The notes under the pieces were generated by a model that had not been told where the DNA came from, did not search any database, and saw only the letters and a program-made list of their open reading frames with translations. The position numbers and the translations under genes were made by a program. A DNA stretch of 64,000 nt, from NCBI RefSeq assembly GCF_017302985.1, contig NZ_JAFIMU010000002.1, positions 496,001-560,000 of the forward strand, read 5' to 3'. Position 1 is the stretch's first letter. Every line of letters starts with the position of its first letter. Source of the DNA: Corallococcus macrosporus (GTDB lineage: Bacteria > Myxococcota > Myxococcia > Myxococcales > Myxococcaceae). Shown one piece after another: positions 25,962 through 36,044 of this stretch.

Positions 25962-26867
25962 GTGGACTTCCAGCACCAGACCGTCCTGCTCCACGAGACG
26001 GTGGAGCTGCTGAACCCGGCGGAGGGCAAGGTCATCCTCGACGGCACGCTCGGCGGCGGCGGCCACACCCAGGCGCTGCTCGCCCGGGGCGCCACCGTGG
26101 TGGGCGTGGACCGGGACCCCGTGGCCCTTGCCGCCGCGACCGCCCGCATGGGCGGCAACGCGCGCTTCCAGGCCCGGCAGGGAAACTTCGCGGACCTGCC
26201 CCGCGTGGCGCACGACCTGCTGCCTGTGGACGGCGTGCTCGTGGACCTGGGCGTGTCCTCGCCCCAACTGGACGTGGCCGAGCGCGGCTTCTCCTTCATG
26301 AAGGACGGCCCGCTGGACATGCGCATGGGCGACAGCGGCATCACCGCCGCGGAGCTCATCGCCGAGACGGACGAGCGCGACCTGGCGCGGCTGCTCAAGG
26401 ACTATGGGGAAGAGCCCTTCGCCCGGCCCATCGCCCGGGAGCTGAAGAAGGCGCTGCCCCAGCGCACGCTGGAGGCCGTGGAGGTGGTGAAGCGCGCCGT
26501 GCCGCGCAAGGCGTGGCCGGACCGCATCAACGTCGCCACCCGCACCTTCCAGGCGCTGCGCATGGCGGTGAACGGGGAGCTGGAGGCGCTGGACGCGCTG
26601 CTCGCCGCGCTGCCCTCGCTGCTCAAGGTGGGCGGCCGCGCCGCGGTCATCTCCTTCCACTCCCTGGAGGACCGGAAGGTGAAGGAAGCCTTCCGCGCCC
26701 TGGTGGGCGGGTGCACCTGTCCGCCGGGCTTCCCGGTGTGCGTGTGCAACAGCCAGGGTGATTTCGCCCTCGTGTCCAAGAAGGCCGTCGCGGCTTCCGA
26801 AGCGGAAGTCGAGGCCAACCCCCGGTCTCGCAGCGCGCACCTGCGCGCGGTGGAGAAAATCCGATGA
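25962..26867 (+). CDS. rsmH: 16S rRNA C1402 N4-methyltransferase RsmH (MraW)
   Basis: 301 residues, SAM-dependent methylation of 16S rRNA C1402. SAM motif GTLGGGGHT (~29-37), [31 protein letters not shown] and [13 protein letters not shown] are all family signatures. I chose the GTG at 25962 ([12 protein letters not shown]), which gives the usual length; an ATG at 25896 would lie inside the STAS gene. Its stop overlaps the ftsL start in ATGA. A Cys cluster near the C-terminus ([15 protein letters not shown]) is typical of the family. Confidence 0.96.
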   Translation: MDFQHQTVLLHETVELLNPAEGKVILDGTLGGGGHTQALLARGATVVGVDRDPVALAAATARMGGNARFQARQGNFADLPRVAHDLLPVDGVLVDLGVSSPQLDVAERGFSFMKDGPLDMRMGDSGITAAELIAETDERDLARLLKDYGEEPFARPIARELKKALPQRTLEAVEVVKRAVPRKAWPDRINVATRTFQALRMAVNGELEALDALLAALPSLLKVGGRAAVISFHSLEDRKVKEAFRALVGGCTCPPGFPVCVCNSQGDFALVSKKAVAASEAEVEANPRSRSAHLRAVEKIR

Positions 26868-27256
26868 GCAAGGCCCTCTCGCGTCCCTCCGTGTCCGTGG
26901 CCGGCGTGCTGATGCACCTGCTGCCCGCCGTCATGCTCTTCACCCTCTTCGCCGGCGTGGGCATCCTCCACGTGACGAGCCGCGTGCTGGTGGTGGACAT
27001 GGGCTACCGCCTGTCCAACGCGGAGGGCGAGAGCCGCTCGCTCACCCGGGAGAACGACCGGCTGAAGCTGGAGCTGGCCACGCTCAAGGCCCCCGCGCGG
27101 CTGGAGCGCGTGGCGCGTGAGCAGCTGGGCATGGCCATGCCCAAGGGCGGCGCGGTGGTGTCCATCGCGGATGACCGCGTGAAGACGTCCGGCACCGCGC
27201 AGGCCCGCTCGGCGGCCCCGGCCGTCCGCGTGGCGGAGCGGGGGACCGGGCGGTGA
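26864..27256 (+). CDS. ftsL: Cell division protein FtsL
   Basis: 130 residues, bitopic: short cytosolic start, membrane helix ~13-36, then a periplasmic leucine-zipper-like coiled coil ([20 protein letters not shown]) and a Ser/Ala-rich tail. FtsL with FtsB and FtsQ activates the FtsWI septal synthase. FtsL sequences diverge strongly, so the call rests on topology and location between rsmH and ftsI, with four-base overlaps on both sides (ATGA with rsmH, GTGA with ftsI). Confidence 0.9.
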   Translation: MSKALSRPSVSVAGVLMHLLPAVMLFTLFAGVGILHVTSRVLVVDMGYRLSNAEGESRSLTRENDRLKLELATLKAPARLERVAREQLGMAMPKGGAVVSIADDRVKTSGTAQARSAAPAVRVAERGTGR

Positions 27257-29274
27257 GGGACCTCAAGAGCGCGCGGGTTCCGGAGTCGAACACGAAGGGG
27301 CTCCGGCTGCGGGTCCAGCTCTTGTTCGGGCTGTTCCTCGCGCTTTTGGGCACCGCGTTCGGCCGCGCGGTCTACCTCCAGGTCTTCCAGCAGGAGAAGC
27401 TGCGCGGCCTGGCTCAGGACCAGTACGTCCGGCAGATCGACATCCCGGCCCGGCGCGGCGACATCTTCGACCGGCGCGGCACGCCGCTCGCGCAGAGCGT
27501 GGAGGTGGACTCCATCTGGGTGGACCCGTCCATGCTCCCCAACGTGCAGCAGGCGGCCCGGCAGCTCGCCCGCGCGGTGCACCTGGACGGCAACGACGTG
27601 GCCGCGCGCCTGTCCCGCGCCAAGCGCTTCGCGTGGGTGAAGCGCCAGGCGAAGCCCCAGGAGGTGGAGGCGGTGAAGGCGCTGGGCCTGCCCGGCCTGG
27701 GCTTCACCAAGGAGCCCAAGCGCTTCTATCCCCAGCGCGAGCTGGGCGCGCACATCGTCGGCATGGTGGGCACGGACGGCCACGGCCTGGAGGGCCTGGA
27801 GCTGGCCTTCGAGGACGAGCTGTCCGGGCAGAACTCGCGCACCTCCGGCTTCCGGGACGCCAAGGGCCGCAAGCTGATGGTCCAGGGCGCCATGGATCCG
27901 CTGGAGCGCCAGGGCGCCGCGGTGACGCTCACGCTGGACCGCCACCTCCAGTACGTCGCGGAGAAGGCGCTGGCCAAGGCCGTGGAGGACGCGAAGGCCG
28001 TGGCGGGCATGGCGGTGGTGCTGGACCCGCGCACGGGGGAGCTGCTGGCGCTGGCCAACAACCCGCGCTTCAACCCGAACACGCCCGAGGACGGCGTGAA
28101 GAACGCCATCCGCAACCGCGCCGCGCTGGACGCCTTCGAGCCCGGCTCCACGATGAAGGCCTTCGTGGTGGCCGCCGCGCTGGAGCAGAAGGCCATCACC
28201 CCGGACCAGCTGTTCTTCTGTGAGAACGGCGCCTTCCGCATCGGCCGCCACACCGTCAACGACACCCACCCGCACGGCTGGCTCAATGCCCAGGGCGTCC
28301 TCCAGGTGTCCTCCAACATCTGCGCCGCCAAGATTGCTGAAGCCCTGGGGCGGGAGAAGATGGTCGCCGCCTACCACGCCTTCGGCTTCGCGGAGCGCAC
28401 CGGTCTGGCGCTCACCGGCGAGTCCCGCGGCGTCATCCCGTTTCCGAAATCGGACATCTCCCTGGCCACCCAGTCCTTCGGCCAGGGCATGACCTCCACC
28501 GCCGTCCAGCTGACGGCGGCCTACGGCGCGCTGGCCAACGACGGCGTGCTGATGCGCCCGTACCTCGTCTCCAAGGTCGTGGACCCGGACGGCGTGGTGC
28601 TGCTGGAGAACCAGCCCACGGAGCTGCGGCGGGTGGTTTCCCAGAGGGTGGCGCGGCAGGTCGTGGGCATGCTCGAGAGCGTGGTGGTCAAGGGAGGGAC
28701 CGCGCCCAAGGCCGCCATGGACGACTACCGGGTGGCCGGCAAGACGGGCACGGCCCAGAAGGCGGACCCCGTCGCCCGGGGGTATTCCGACAAACGCATC
28801 GCGTCGTTCGCGGGCATGGTGCCAGCCGAGGCACCACGCGCCGTGATTCTCGTGGTGGTGGACGAACCCAAGACAGACGTATACGGGGGGAACGTGGCTG
28901 CCCCTGCCTTCAAGGAAATCGCTACCGCTGCCATGGCCCACCTGGCCGTGCCCCCGTCCCGCACGGTGGCACCCGCCGAGGTGGCCGCGGCCGCCGCGCC
29001 CGTGGTGCCCCCTCCGGCACCAAAGGCGCTGGCGAAGGCCGTGCCCGTCCGGGCCGGTCTGGAGGATGCGGTGACCGAGACCCCGGAGCCCGGCACGGTG
29101 CGTGTGCCGGACGTCCAGGGACAGGCAGGACGCGAGGCCGTGGTGAAGTTGCTCGCCGCGGCGCTGGAGCCACAGCTGCAAGGCAGTGGACGAGTCGTAT
29201 CTCAGACCCCCCCCGCCGGTGCGCTGGTGGAGAAGGGGGCCCGGGTGACGCTGGAACTGGCGACGCGGCAATGA
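27253..29274 (+). CDS. ftsI: FtsI/PBP3-type septal transpeptidase with PASTA tail
   Basis: 673 residues, start GTG overlapping ftsL. Membrane anchor ~18-38, PBP dimerisation domain, transpeptidase domain with Ser299-x-x-Lys302 (PGSTMK), Ser353-Ser-Asn355 and Lys497-Thr-Gly. The active site is complete. After an Ala/Pro-rich linker (~575-605) comes one PASTA domain (~615-672: VRVPDVQGQAG... VVSQTPPAG). PASTA on the septal PBP is common in Gram-positives (PBP2x) and spore-forming species, and is known in some deltaproteobacteria (family knowledge). It cross-links septal peptidoglycan with FtsW. Confidence 0.95.
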   Translation: MRDLKSARVPESNTKGLRLRVQLLFGLFLALLGTAFGRAVYLQVFQQEKLRGLAQDQYVRQIDIPARRGDIFDRRGTPLAQSVEVDSIWVDPSMLPNVQQAARQLARAVHLDGNDVAARLSRAKRFAWVKRQAKPQEVEAVKALGLPGLGFTKEPKRFYPQRELGAHIVGMVGTDGHGLEGLELAFEDELSGQNSRTSGFRDAKGRKLMVQGAMDPLERQGAAVTLTLDRHLQYVAEKALAKAVEDAKAVAGMAVVLDPRTGELLALANNPRFNPNTPEDGVKNAIRNRAALDAFEPGSTMKAFVVAAALEQKAITPDQLFFCENGAFRIGRHTVNDTHPHGWLNAQGVLQVSSNICAAKIAEALGREKMVAAYHAFGFAERTGLALTGESRGVIPFPKSDISLATQSFGQGMTSTAVQLTAAYGALANDGVLMRPYLVSKVVDPDGVVLLENQPTELRRVVSQRVARQVVGMLESVVVKGGTAPKAAMDDYRVAGKTGTAQKADPVARGYSDKRIASFAGMVPAEAPRAVILVVVDEPKTDVYGGNVAAPAFKEIATAAMAHLAVPPSRTVAPAEVAAAAAPVVPPPAPKALAKAVPVRAGLEDAVTETPEPGTVRVPDVQGQAGREAVVKLLAAALEPQLQGSGRVVSQTPPAGALVEKGARVTLELATRQ

Positions 29275-29325
29275 GGCCGTGTCCTTTCCAGGCCCCGCAT
29301 CAGCAATGCGTGTGAAGGGGAAGAG

Positions 29326-30864
29326 ATGAAGCTGACGGATGTCCTCGCAGGGTGTGGAGCCGAGCAGACCTCGGGCGGCCGTTCCGCGGTCGACGTCACG
29401 GGCGTGACGCAGGATTCGCGGCGCGTGAAGCCGGGGGATCTCTTCATCGCCGTGCCGGGCCTGAAGGAAGATGGGGCCCAGTTCATCGGCGAAGCCGTGT
29501 CGCGCGGTGCCGTGGCCGTGGTGTCGGAGAAGCAGGGGCAGTCCTCGCAGGTGCCGTTCTTCAAGGTGAGCAGCGCGCGCAAGGCGCTGGCCCTCATCGC
29601 GGCCAACTTCCACGGCCGCCCCGCCGACAAGCTGACGCTCCTGGGCGTCACCGGCACCAACGGCAAGACGACGACGACGTACCTCCTGGAGGCCATCCTC
29701 GCGACGGCCGCCATGTACACCGGCTCCGCCGCGCCGGGCGTCATCGGGACGCTGGGCTACAAGTTCGGCGGCAAGACGACGGAGCTGGCCAACACCACCC
29801 CGGACCCGCTGGAGCTGCACCGCATCTTCCGCGAGATGGTGGACGCGGGCGTGGAGACGGTCGTGATGGAGGTCTCCAGCCACGCGCTCGCGCAGGAGCG
29901 CGTGCACGGGCTCACCTTCAAGGCCGCGGGCTTCAGCAACCTGTCGCGCGACCACCTGGACTACCACAAGGACCTGGAGGAGTACTTCCAGGTGAAGCGC
30001 AAGCTCTTCGTGGAGAACCTGGGCGCCACCGGCACCGCCGTGGTGAACGGCGACGACACCTTCGCCAGCCGCATCTACAACGAGCTGCGCGGCCAGAAGC
30101 GCATGGCGTGGAAGTTCAGCCGCACGGGCGCGGGGGAGATCTCCGCCGCGGACGCCACGTACTCGCTCAAGGGCATCGAGGCCACCCTGAAGACGCCCGC
30201 GGGCGACATCAAGGTGAAGAGCAAGCTGCTGGGGCCCCACAACCTGGAGAACATCATGCTCGCCGCCGGCATCGCGCTGGGCGCGGGCATCTCCCGCTCG
30301 GACGTGAAGAGCGGCATCGAGCTGGTCTCCCAGGTCGCGGGCCGCATGGACCGCGCGGAGAACCACCGCGGCGGTCCCGCGCCGGCGGTGCTGGTGGACT
30401 ACGCGCACACGGATGACGCGCTCAAGCGCTCCATCGAAGCGGCGCGCACGCTGGCCAAGGGCCGCGTCATCGTCGTCTTCGGCTGCGGCGGCGACCGCGA
30501 CAAGGGCAAGCGCCCGCTGATGGGCACCGTGGCCGCGGAGGGCGCCGACCTGGTGATGGTGACCAGCGACAACCCGCGCACGGAGGACCCGGAGGCCATC
30601 ATCGCCGAGGTCACGCCGGGCCTGGAGAAAGGCGGCCTGCGCCGCATCTCCGCGGGCAAGGCGAAGGTCGGGGAGAAGGGCTACCTCGTGGACGCGGACC
30701 GCCGCGCCGCCATCGAGCAGGTCATCAACCTGGCCAAGGACGACGACGTCGTCCTCATCGCCGGCAAGGGCCACGAGACCTACCAGACGGTGGGCACGGA
30801 GAAGCTCGCGTTCGACGACCGCGAGGTCGCCGCGCGCGCGCTGGCCAACCGCATCCCGGGCTGA
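29326..30864 (+). CDS. murE: UDP-MurNAc-tripeptide synthetase MurE (meso-DAP type)
   Basis: 512 residues. ATP-dependent addition of the third stem-peptide residue. ATP loop GTNGKTTT (110-117), substrate loops NTTPDPLELH and SSHALAQERV, conserved FSNLSRDHLDYH. DNPR (415-418, DNPRTEDP) is the signature for meso-diaminopimelate rather than lysine. So the wall is the meso-DAP type. A purine-rich AGGGGAAGAG precedes the ATG. It follows ftsI by 51 bases. Confidence 0.97.
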   Translation: MKLTDVLAGCGAEQTSGGRSAVDVTGVTQDSRRVKPGDLFIAVPGLKEDGAQFIGEAVSRGAVAVVSEKQGQSSQVPFFKVSSARKALALIAANFHGRPADKLTLLGVTGTNGKTTTTYLLEAILATAAMYTGSAAPGVIGTLGYKFGGKTTELANTTPDPLELHRIFREMVDAGVETVVMEVSSHALAQERVHGLTFKAAGFSNLSRDHLDYHKDLEEYFQVKRKLFVENLGATGTAVVNGDDTFASRIYNELRGQKRMAWKFSRTGAGEISAADATYSLKGIEATLKTPAGDIKVKSKLLGPHNLENIMLAAGIALGAGISRSDVKSGIELVSQVAGRMDRAENHRGGPAPAVLVDYAHTDDALKRSIEAARTLAKGRVIVVFGCGGDRDKGKRPLMGTVAAEGADLVMVTSDNPRTEDPEAIIAEVTPGLEKGGLRRISAGKAKVGEKGYLVDADRRAAIEQVINLAKDDDVVLIAGKGHETYQTVGTEKLAFDDREVAARALANRIPG

Positions 30865-30894
30865 AACCCCCTTCAAGGCCAACACCCCCCCTCC

Positions 30895-32295
30895 ATGGCC
30901 GCTCGATTCTCCGATGACGAGGTGGTGCAGGCGACGGGGGCGACCCGGCGCGGGGAGCCCGTTGCCGCGGGCTTTCCCGCCGTCTGCACCGACACCCGGT
31001 CGCTCACCCCCGGGTGTCTCTTCGTGGCGCTGCAGGGCGAGCGCTTCGACGCCCACGACTTCGTGGGCGGCGCCCAGCGACAGGGCGCGGCCGGGGCGGT
31101 GGTGAAGCGGGGGAGGGCGCTGCCGGCCCTGCCCCCGGGCTTCGCCCTCTACGAGGTGGACGACACCCTGGCCGCGCTGGGCGGGCTGGGGGCGCTGCAC
31201 CGCCGCCGCTTCAGCATCCCCGTGGCGGCGGTGGGGGGCTCCAACGGGAAGACGACCACCAAGGAGATGGTGGGCGCCATCCTGGCCACGCGCGGCCCCG
31301 CGCTGAAGACGGAGGGCAACTTCAACAACGAGGTGGGCGTCCCGCTCACGCTCTTCCGGCTGGAGCCGTCCCACGTGGCGGCCGTCATCGAAGTGGGGAT
31401 GAACCAGCCGGGAGAAATCGAACGCCTCACCCGCAAGGTGCGGCCGGACGCCGGGGTCATCACCGTCGTCCAGCCGGAGCACCTGGAGGGGCTGGGCAGC
31501 CTGGAGGGCGTGGCGGAGGCGGAAGGAGAGATGTTCCGCGAACTGCTGCCCCAGGCCACCGCCGTGGTGAACCTGGACGACGCGCTCATCGTGCGCCAGG
31601 CCGCGCGCAGCGGCGCGAAGCACCTGACGTTCGGCCGGGCGGAAGCGGCGGACGTGCGCCTCACCGCGGTCCACACGCTGGGCCGCGACGGCATGGTGGC
31701 CACCGTGCGCTACCAGGGGAAGGACTGGCCGGTGCGCCTGCACTTCGTGGGGCCGCACAACGCGCAGAACGCGACGGCGGCGTTCGCGACGGCGCTGGCC
31801 CTGGGCTACTCGCCGGAGGAGTGCGTGAAGGGGCTGGAGTCCGCGCGGCCCTACGCGCGCCGGCTCAACATCGTGGACGGCCGCAACGGCGTCACGGTGG
31901 TGGACGACTGCTACAACGCCAACCCGGCCTCCATGGAGGCCGCGCTCGTCACGCTGGGCACGCTGGTGCCCGAGGGCGGTCGCGCGGTGGCGGTGCTGGG
32001 CGACATGCTGGAGCTGGGCGCCGGTGAAGCGCAGGAGCACGCCCGGCTGGGTGAGCTCGTCGCGCGGCACGCGGCGCTGGTCGCGTTCTTCGGCCCCCGC
32101 TCCGCGGGCGGCCATGGGAGCGCGGACATGGGAGATTCCGCCGCCCACTTCACGGAAGTGGAGCCATTGGTGGCGTGGTTGACGCCCCGGCTCTCCCCCG
32201 GTGACGTGGTGCTGGTGAAGGCCAGTCGCGGCATGCGATTGGAGCGCGTGGTGGCGGCCCTCACGGGCGCGGCACCCCCCGGAGGTGGTCACTAG
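30895..32295 (+). CDS. murF: UDP-MurNAc-pentapeptide synthetase MurF
   Basis: 466 residues. Adds D-Ala-D-Ala to UDP-MurNAc-tripeptide. ATP loop GSNGKTTTKEM (115-125), EGNFNNEVGVPLTL, EVGMNQPGEI, GPHNAQNATAA and DDCYNANPASM (which positions the peptide) are all present. Its stop TAG shares one base with the GTG start of mraY. The N-terminal region (FSDDEVVQATGA... CTDTRSLTPGCLFVAL) is the usual Mur ligase UDP-binding domain. Confidence 0.97.
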   Translation: MAARFSDDEVVQATGATRRGEPVAAGFPAVCTDTRSLTPGCLFVALQGERFDAHDFVGGAQRQGAAGAVVKRGRALPALPPGFALYEVDDTLAALGGLGALHRRRFSIPVAAVGGSNGKTTTKEMVGAILATRGPALKTEGNFNNEVGVPLTLFRLEPSHVAAVIEVGMNQPGEIERLTRKVRPDAGVITVVQPEHLEGLGSLEGVAEAEGEMFRELLPQATAVVNLDDALIVRQAARSGAKHLTFGRAEAADVRLTAVHTLGRDGMVATVRYQGKDWPVRLHFVGPHNAQNATAAFATALALGYSPEECVKGLESARPYARRLNIVDGRNGVTVVDDCYNANPASMEAALVTLGTLVPEGGRAVAVLGDMLELGAGEAQEHARLGELVARHAALVAFFGPRSAGGHGSADMGDSAAHFTEVEPLVAWLTPRLSPGDVVLVKASRGMRLERVVAALTGAAPPGGGH

Positions 32296-33473
32296 TGCTG
32301 TACCTTCTGTACGAGCTCATCCAGAACACCGAGGCCGGGCGCGTCCTCAACTTCCTGCGCTACCCGACCTTCCGCATCATCGCCGCGGGCGTCTTCGCCC
32401 TGCTCCTGGGGATGCTGATTGGCCCGCGCCTCATCGCGCGGCTGCGCCTGAAGCAGCACGGGCAGAGCAACGTGCGCGAGGACACCCCGGACTCGCACCA
32501 GAAGAAGAAGGGCACGCCCACCATGGGTGGCGCGCTCATCCTCATCTGCATCGCGGCGGGCACGCTCTTGTTCGCGGACCTGAAGTCCCGCGGCGTCTGG
32601 GTGATGATCCTCCTCACCTTCGGCTACGGCTTCATCGGCTTCCTGGATGACTGGCTCAAGCTGTCCAAGCGCAACTCCAAGGGCCTGGCCGGGCGCAAGA
32701 AGATGGCGCTGCAGACGCTCTTCTACCTCATCGCCATCTTCGGCCTGATGTGCACGTGGACGAAGGCGGACGGCTCCTTCGGGCCCACGCTGCTCATCGA
32801 CACGCGGCTGACGCTGCCGTTCGTGCCGTCGCACTGGTTCAACCCGGACCTGGGCTGGTTCTACGTCGTGTTCGCGTGGATCGTGATTGTCGGCACGTCC
32901 AACGCGGTGAACCTCACGGACGGCCTGGACGGCCTGGCCATCGTCCCCACCATCGTGTCGGCGGTGACCTTCTGCGTGCTCTGCTACGTGGCGGGCACCA
33001 CGCTGCACATCGCGGACACGGAGACGGTGAACGGCGTCGCGAAGCTCACGGCCACGCCGCTGTACCGCTACCTGGGCATCCTCCAGGTGCCGGGCGGCGC
33101 GGAGCTGGCCGTCTTCTGCGCCAGCATCGTGGGCGCGGGCATCTCCTTCCTCTGGTTCAACACCTACCCGGCGTCCGTGTTCATGGGCGACATCGGCTCG
33201 CTGGCCCTGGGCGGCGCGCTGGGCGCGCTGGCGGTGTTCTCCAAGAACGAGGTCGTCTCCGCCATCATCCACGGCATCTTCTTCGCGGAGGCGCTCTCCG
33301 TGATGATCCAGGTGGCGTCCTTCAAGATGACGGGCAAGCGCGTCTTCAAGATGGCGCCCGTGCACCACCACTTCGAGCTCAAGGGACTGGCCGAGCCGAA
33401 GATCATCGTGCGTTTCTGGATTGTCGCCATCCTCTGTGGTGGCGTGGCCCTGCTGTCCCTGAAACTGCGCTAG
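32295..33473 (+). CDS. mraY: Phospho-MurNAc-pentapeptide translocase MraY
   Basis: 392 residues with about ten membrane helices; makes lipid I on the inner membrane. Catalytic motifs: FLDDWLK with the Asp pair, NLTDGLDGLA, VFMGDIGSLALG and PVHHHFE. The start is GTG, with GGAGGTGG eight to fifteen bases upstream inside murF. An N-terminal KKGTPTMGG loop is typical. Confidence 0.97.
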   Translation: MLYLLYELIQNTEAGRVLNFLRYPTFRIIAAGVFALLLGMLIGPRLIARLRLKQHGQSNVREDTPDSHQKKKGTPTMGGALILICIAAGTLLFADLKSRGVWVMILLTFGYGFIGFLDDWLKLSKRNSKGLAGRKKMALQTLFYLIAIFGLMCTWTKADGSFGPTLLIDTRLTLPFVPSHWFNPDLGWFYVVFAWIVIVGTSNAVNLTDGLDGLAIVPTIVSAVTFCVLCYVAGTTLHIADTETVNGVAKLTATPLYRYLGILQVPGGAELAVFCASIVGAGISFLWFNTYPASVFMGDIGSLALGGALGALAVFSKNEVVSAIIHGIFFAEALSVMIQVASFKMTGKRVFKMAPVHHHFELKGLAEPKIIVRFWIVAILCGGVALLSLKLR

Positions 33474-33504
33474 TCGCTTTGCCCCATCGAGGTCGGCCCG
33501 CCCC

Positions 33505-34875
33505 ATGAATCCCTCGCTGTCCGGTCGGAAGGTCGCGGTGTTCGGGCTGGCCAAGAGCGGCGTCGCGGCGCTCCGGCTGCTCGTCCAGCAGGGCGCGAAG
33601 GTGACGGCGCTGGACGCGCGCTCGGAGGACGCGCTCGGCGACGTGGCGAAGGAGCTGCGCGCCAAGGGCGTCGAACTCGTCACCGGCGCCACGCCCGAGG
33701 GGCTCCTCACCCGCCAGGACCTGGTGGTGGTGAGCCCGGGCGTGCCGCTGTCCCTGCCGGAATTGGAGGCCGCGCGCACGTCGGGCGTCCCCGTCTGGGG
33801 CGAGATTGAACTCGCGGGCCGCTTCCTCACGGGCACGCGCTTCCTGGGCATCACCGGCACCAACGGCAAGAGCACCACCACGGCGCTCACCGGCGAGCTG
33901 TACGCGAAGTCCGGGCTGCGCACCTTCGTGGGCGGCAACCTGGGCCGTCCGCTGGCGGAGGCCGCCATGGCCCCCGGGGACTGGGACGCGCTGGTGGTGG
34001 AGCTGTCCAGCTTCCAGTTGGAGGGCATCCACCAGCTCAAGCCCACGGGCGCGGCCATCCTCAACCTCACGCCGGACCACCTGGACCGCTACGCCAACCA
34101 CGCCGAGTACGGCGCGGCCAAGGCGCGCATCTTCATGAACCAGGACGCGGGCAGCGACTTCGCCGTGGTGAACGCGGACGACGCGGCGGTGATGGGGCTG
34201 GCCGCCTCCGCGCGCGCGCCCGTGTACGGCTTCTCCATGACGGGCCGCCCGGTGGTGGACGCGCCGAAGCTGGCGGGGCTGGCCATCGCGCGGCCCGGCG
34301 GCTTCGAGCTGGAGTTCGCGGGCGAGTCCTACACGCTGACCAACCGCTCGCTCCGGGGCGCGCACAACGCGCAGAACGCGATGGCGGCGGCGCTGCTGGC
34401 GCGGCTGGGCGGCGTGGCGAAGGACGCGATCCAGGCCGGGCTGGACAGCTACCCGGGACTGGCGCACCGGCTGGAGAGCGTGCGCGTGCTGGACGGCGTG
34501 GAGTGGGTGAACGACTCCAAGGCCACCAACGTGGACTCCGTGCTGGTGGCGCTCAAGGCGTTCGCGGGCGACGTGTGGCTCATCGCGGGTGGCAAGGGCA
34601 AGGGCGCGCCGTACGCGCCCATGGTGGAGGCGGGGCAGGGGAAGGTGAAGGGCGTGCTGACCATTGGCCAGGACGCGGACGCGCTGGCGCGGGCGTACGC
34701 GAACGACGCGCCGGTGCACGCGTGCGGCACGCTGGCCCAGGCGGTGGCGAAGGCGCGTGAGGTCGCGCGGGCGGGGGACACGGTGCTCCTGTCCCCGGCG
34801 TGCGCGTCGTACGACCAGTTCAAGAACTTCGAGGACCGGGGCGACACGTTCAAGCGCCTCGTCGGGGCGCTCTGA
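33505..34875 (+). CDS. murD: UDP-MurNAc-L-Ala:D-Glu ligase MurD
   Basis: 456 residues. Adds D-Glu. GKSTTT loop is GTNGKSTT (118-125), N-terminal Rossmann VAVFGLAKSGVAAL, SSFQLEGI, LNLTPDHLDRY, GAHNAQNAMAA and WVNDSKATN. A GAGGT lies upstream of the ATG. It ends five bases before ftsW. Confidence 0.97.
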   Translation: MNPSLSGRKVAVFGLAKSGVAALRLLVQQGAKVTALDARSEDALGDVAKELRAKGVELVTGATPEGLLTRQDLVVVSPGVPLSLPELEAARTSGVPVWGEIELAGRFLTGTRFLGITGTNGKSTTTALTGELYAKSGLRTFVGGNLGRPLAEAAMAPGDWDALVVELSSFQLEGIHQLKPTGAAILNLTPDHLDRYANHAEYGAAKARIFMNQDAGSDFAVVNADDAAVMGLAASARAPVYGFSMTGRPVVDAPKLAGLAIARPGGFELEFAGESYTLTNRSLRGAHNAQNAMAAALLARLGGVAKDAIQAGLDSYPGLAHRLESVRVLDGVEWVNDSKATNVDSVLVALKAFAGDVWLIAGGKGKGAPYAPMVEAGQGKVKGVLTIGQDADALARAYANDAPVHACGTLAQAVAKAREVARAGDTVLLSPACASYDQFKNFEDRGDTFKRLVGAL

Positions 34876-34880
34876 CCGTG

Positions 34881-36044
34881 ATGAAGACCTCTCCTCCGGC
34901 CGCCCCCGTGCGGTTCGATCCGATTCTCCTGTGCGCGGTGCTGGCGCTCGTGGCGCTGGGCCTCGTGATGACGTACTCGGCCAGCGCGGTGCTCGCGCAG
35001 GACAAGCTGGGCGACAGCCTCTACTTCCTCAAGCGCCAGCTGTCCGCCGCGGGCCTGGGCCTGGTGGCCATGGCGGTGGCCATGAAGCTGGGCTGGCGGA
35101 AGCTGGCGCGGCTGGCGTATCCGCTCTTGCTCATCGCCATCGTGCTGCTCATCGCCGTGGCCATCCCCGGCATCGGCACCACGGCGGGCGGCGCGCGGCG
35201 GTGGATCCGCCTGCCGGGCTTCAGCCTCCAGCCGGCCGAAATCGCCAAGTTCGCGTGGCTCGTCTACCTGTCCTATTCGCTGGCGAAGAAGCGGGAGAAG
35301 GTGGCCACGTTCTCCATCGGCTTCCTGCCGCACCTGGCCCTGTGCGGCATCCTGGTGCTCTTGTGCATGCTCCAGCCGGACTTCGGCAGCAGCGTGCTCC
35401 TGGTGTTCATGCTCTTCGTTCTGCTGTTCGCGGCGGGCACGAAGCTCTCCTACCTCGTGGGCTCCGTGCTGCTCGCGCTGCCGCTGGCCTTCGTCGCCAT
35501 CGCGACCAGCCCGTACCGCATGAAGCGCATCCTCGCGTTCCTGGACCCGTGGGCGCACCGGCACGACGTGGGCTACCAGGTCGCGGAGTCGCTCATGTCC
35601 ATTGGCTCCGGCGGCATCACCGGCCTGGGGCTGGGCGACGGCCGGCAGAAGCTGTTCTTCCTGCCGGAGGCGCACACGGACTTCATCTTCTCCATCCTTG
35701 GTGAGGAGCTGGGGCTCATCGGCGTGGGGCTGCTCGTGGTGCTGTACGCCATCGTCCTGTGGCGCGGCATCCGCGCGGCCCTGGCGGCGGGGGAGACCTT
35801 CGGCACGTACCTGGGCCTGGGCATCAGCTCCATCATCGCGTTCCAGGCCACGGTGAACATGTGCGTGGCCATGGGCCTGCTGCCCACGAAGGGCCTGACG
35901 CTGCCGTTCGTGTCCTACGGCGGCACGTCGCTGGTGGTGCTGATGGGCTCCGCGGGCGTGCTGCTGTCGCTGAGCGCGAACACGCAGGGCGCGACGCGGC
36001 CGGTGCGCACGGGCACGACGGACCTGCGGGAGGTGACGGCGTGA
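34881..36044 (+). CDS. ftsW: Septal peptidoglycan polymerase FtsW (SEDS family)
   Basis: 387 residues, about ten membrane helices. SEDS glycosyltransferase that polymerises lipid II with FtsI. Signatures: [10 protein letters not shown] at the first helix, [29 protein letters not shown]-like [28 protein letters not shown] and [11 protein letters not shown]. Some frames extend further upstream to 34800 within murD, but [14 protein letters not shown] at 34881 is the natural start. Its stop overlaps the murG start in GTGA. Confidence 0.96.
   Translation: MKTSPPAAPVRFDPILLCAVLALVALGLVMTYSASAVLAQDKLGDSLYFLKRQLSAAGLGLVAMAVAMKLGWRKLARLAYPLLLIAIVLLIAVAIPGIGTTAGGARRWIRLPGFSLQPAEIAKFAWLVYLSYSLAKKREKVATFSIGFLPHLALCGILVLLCMLQPDFGSSVLLVFMLFVLLFAAGTKLSYLVGSVLLALPLAFVAIATSPYRMKRILAFLDPWAHRHDVGYQVAESLMSIGSGGITGLGLGDGRQKLFFLPEAHTDFIFSILGEELGLIGVGLLVVLYAIVLWRGIRAALAAGETFGTYLGLGISSIIAFQATVNMCVAMGLLPTKGLTLPFVSYGGTSLVVLMGSAGVLLSLSANTQGATRPVRTGTTDLREVTA

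Noticed and set aside
27004-32292. Very long open frame on the minus strand opposite ftsI-murF
   Set aside because: Composition is Arg/His/Gly-rich low complexity, antisense to certain genes. High GC at third positions removes stops.
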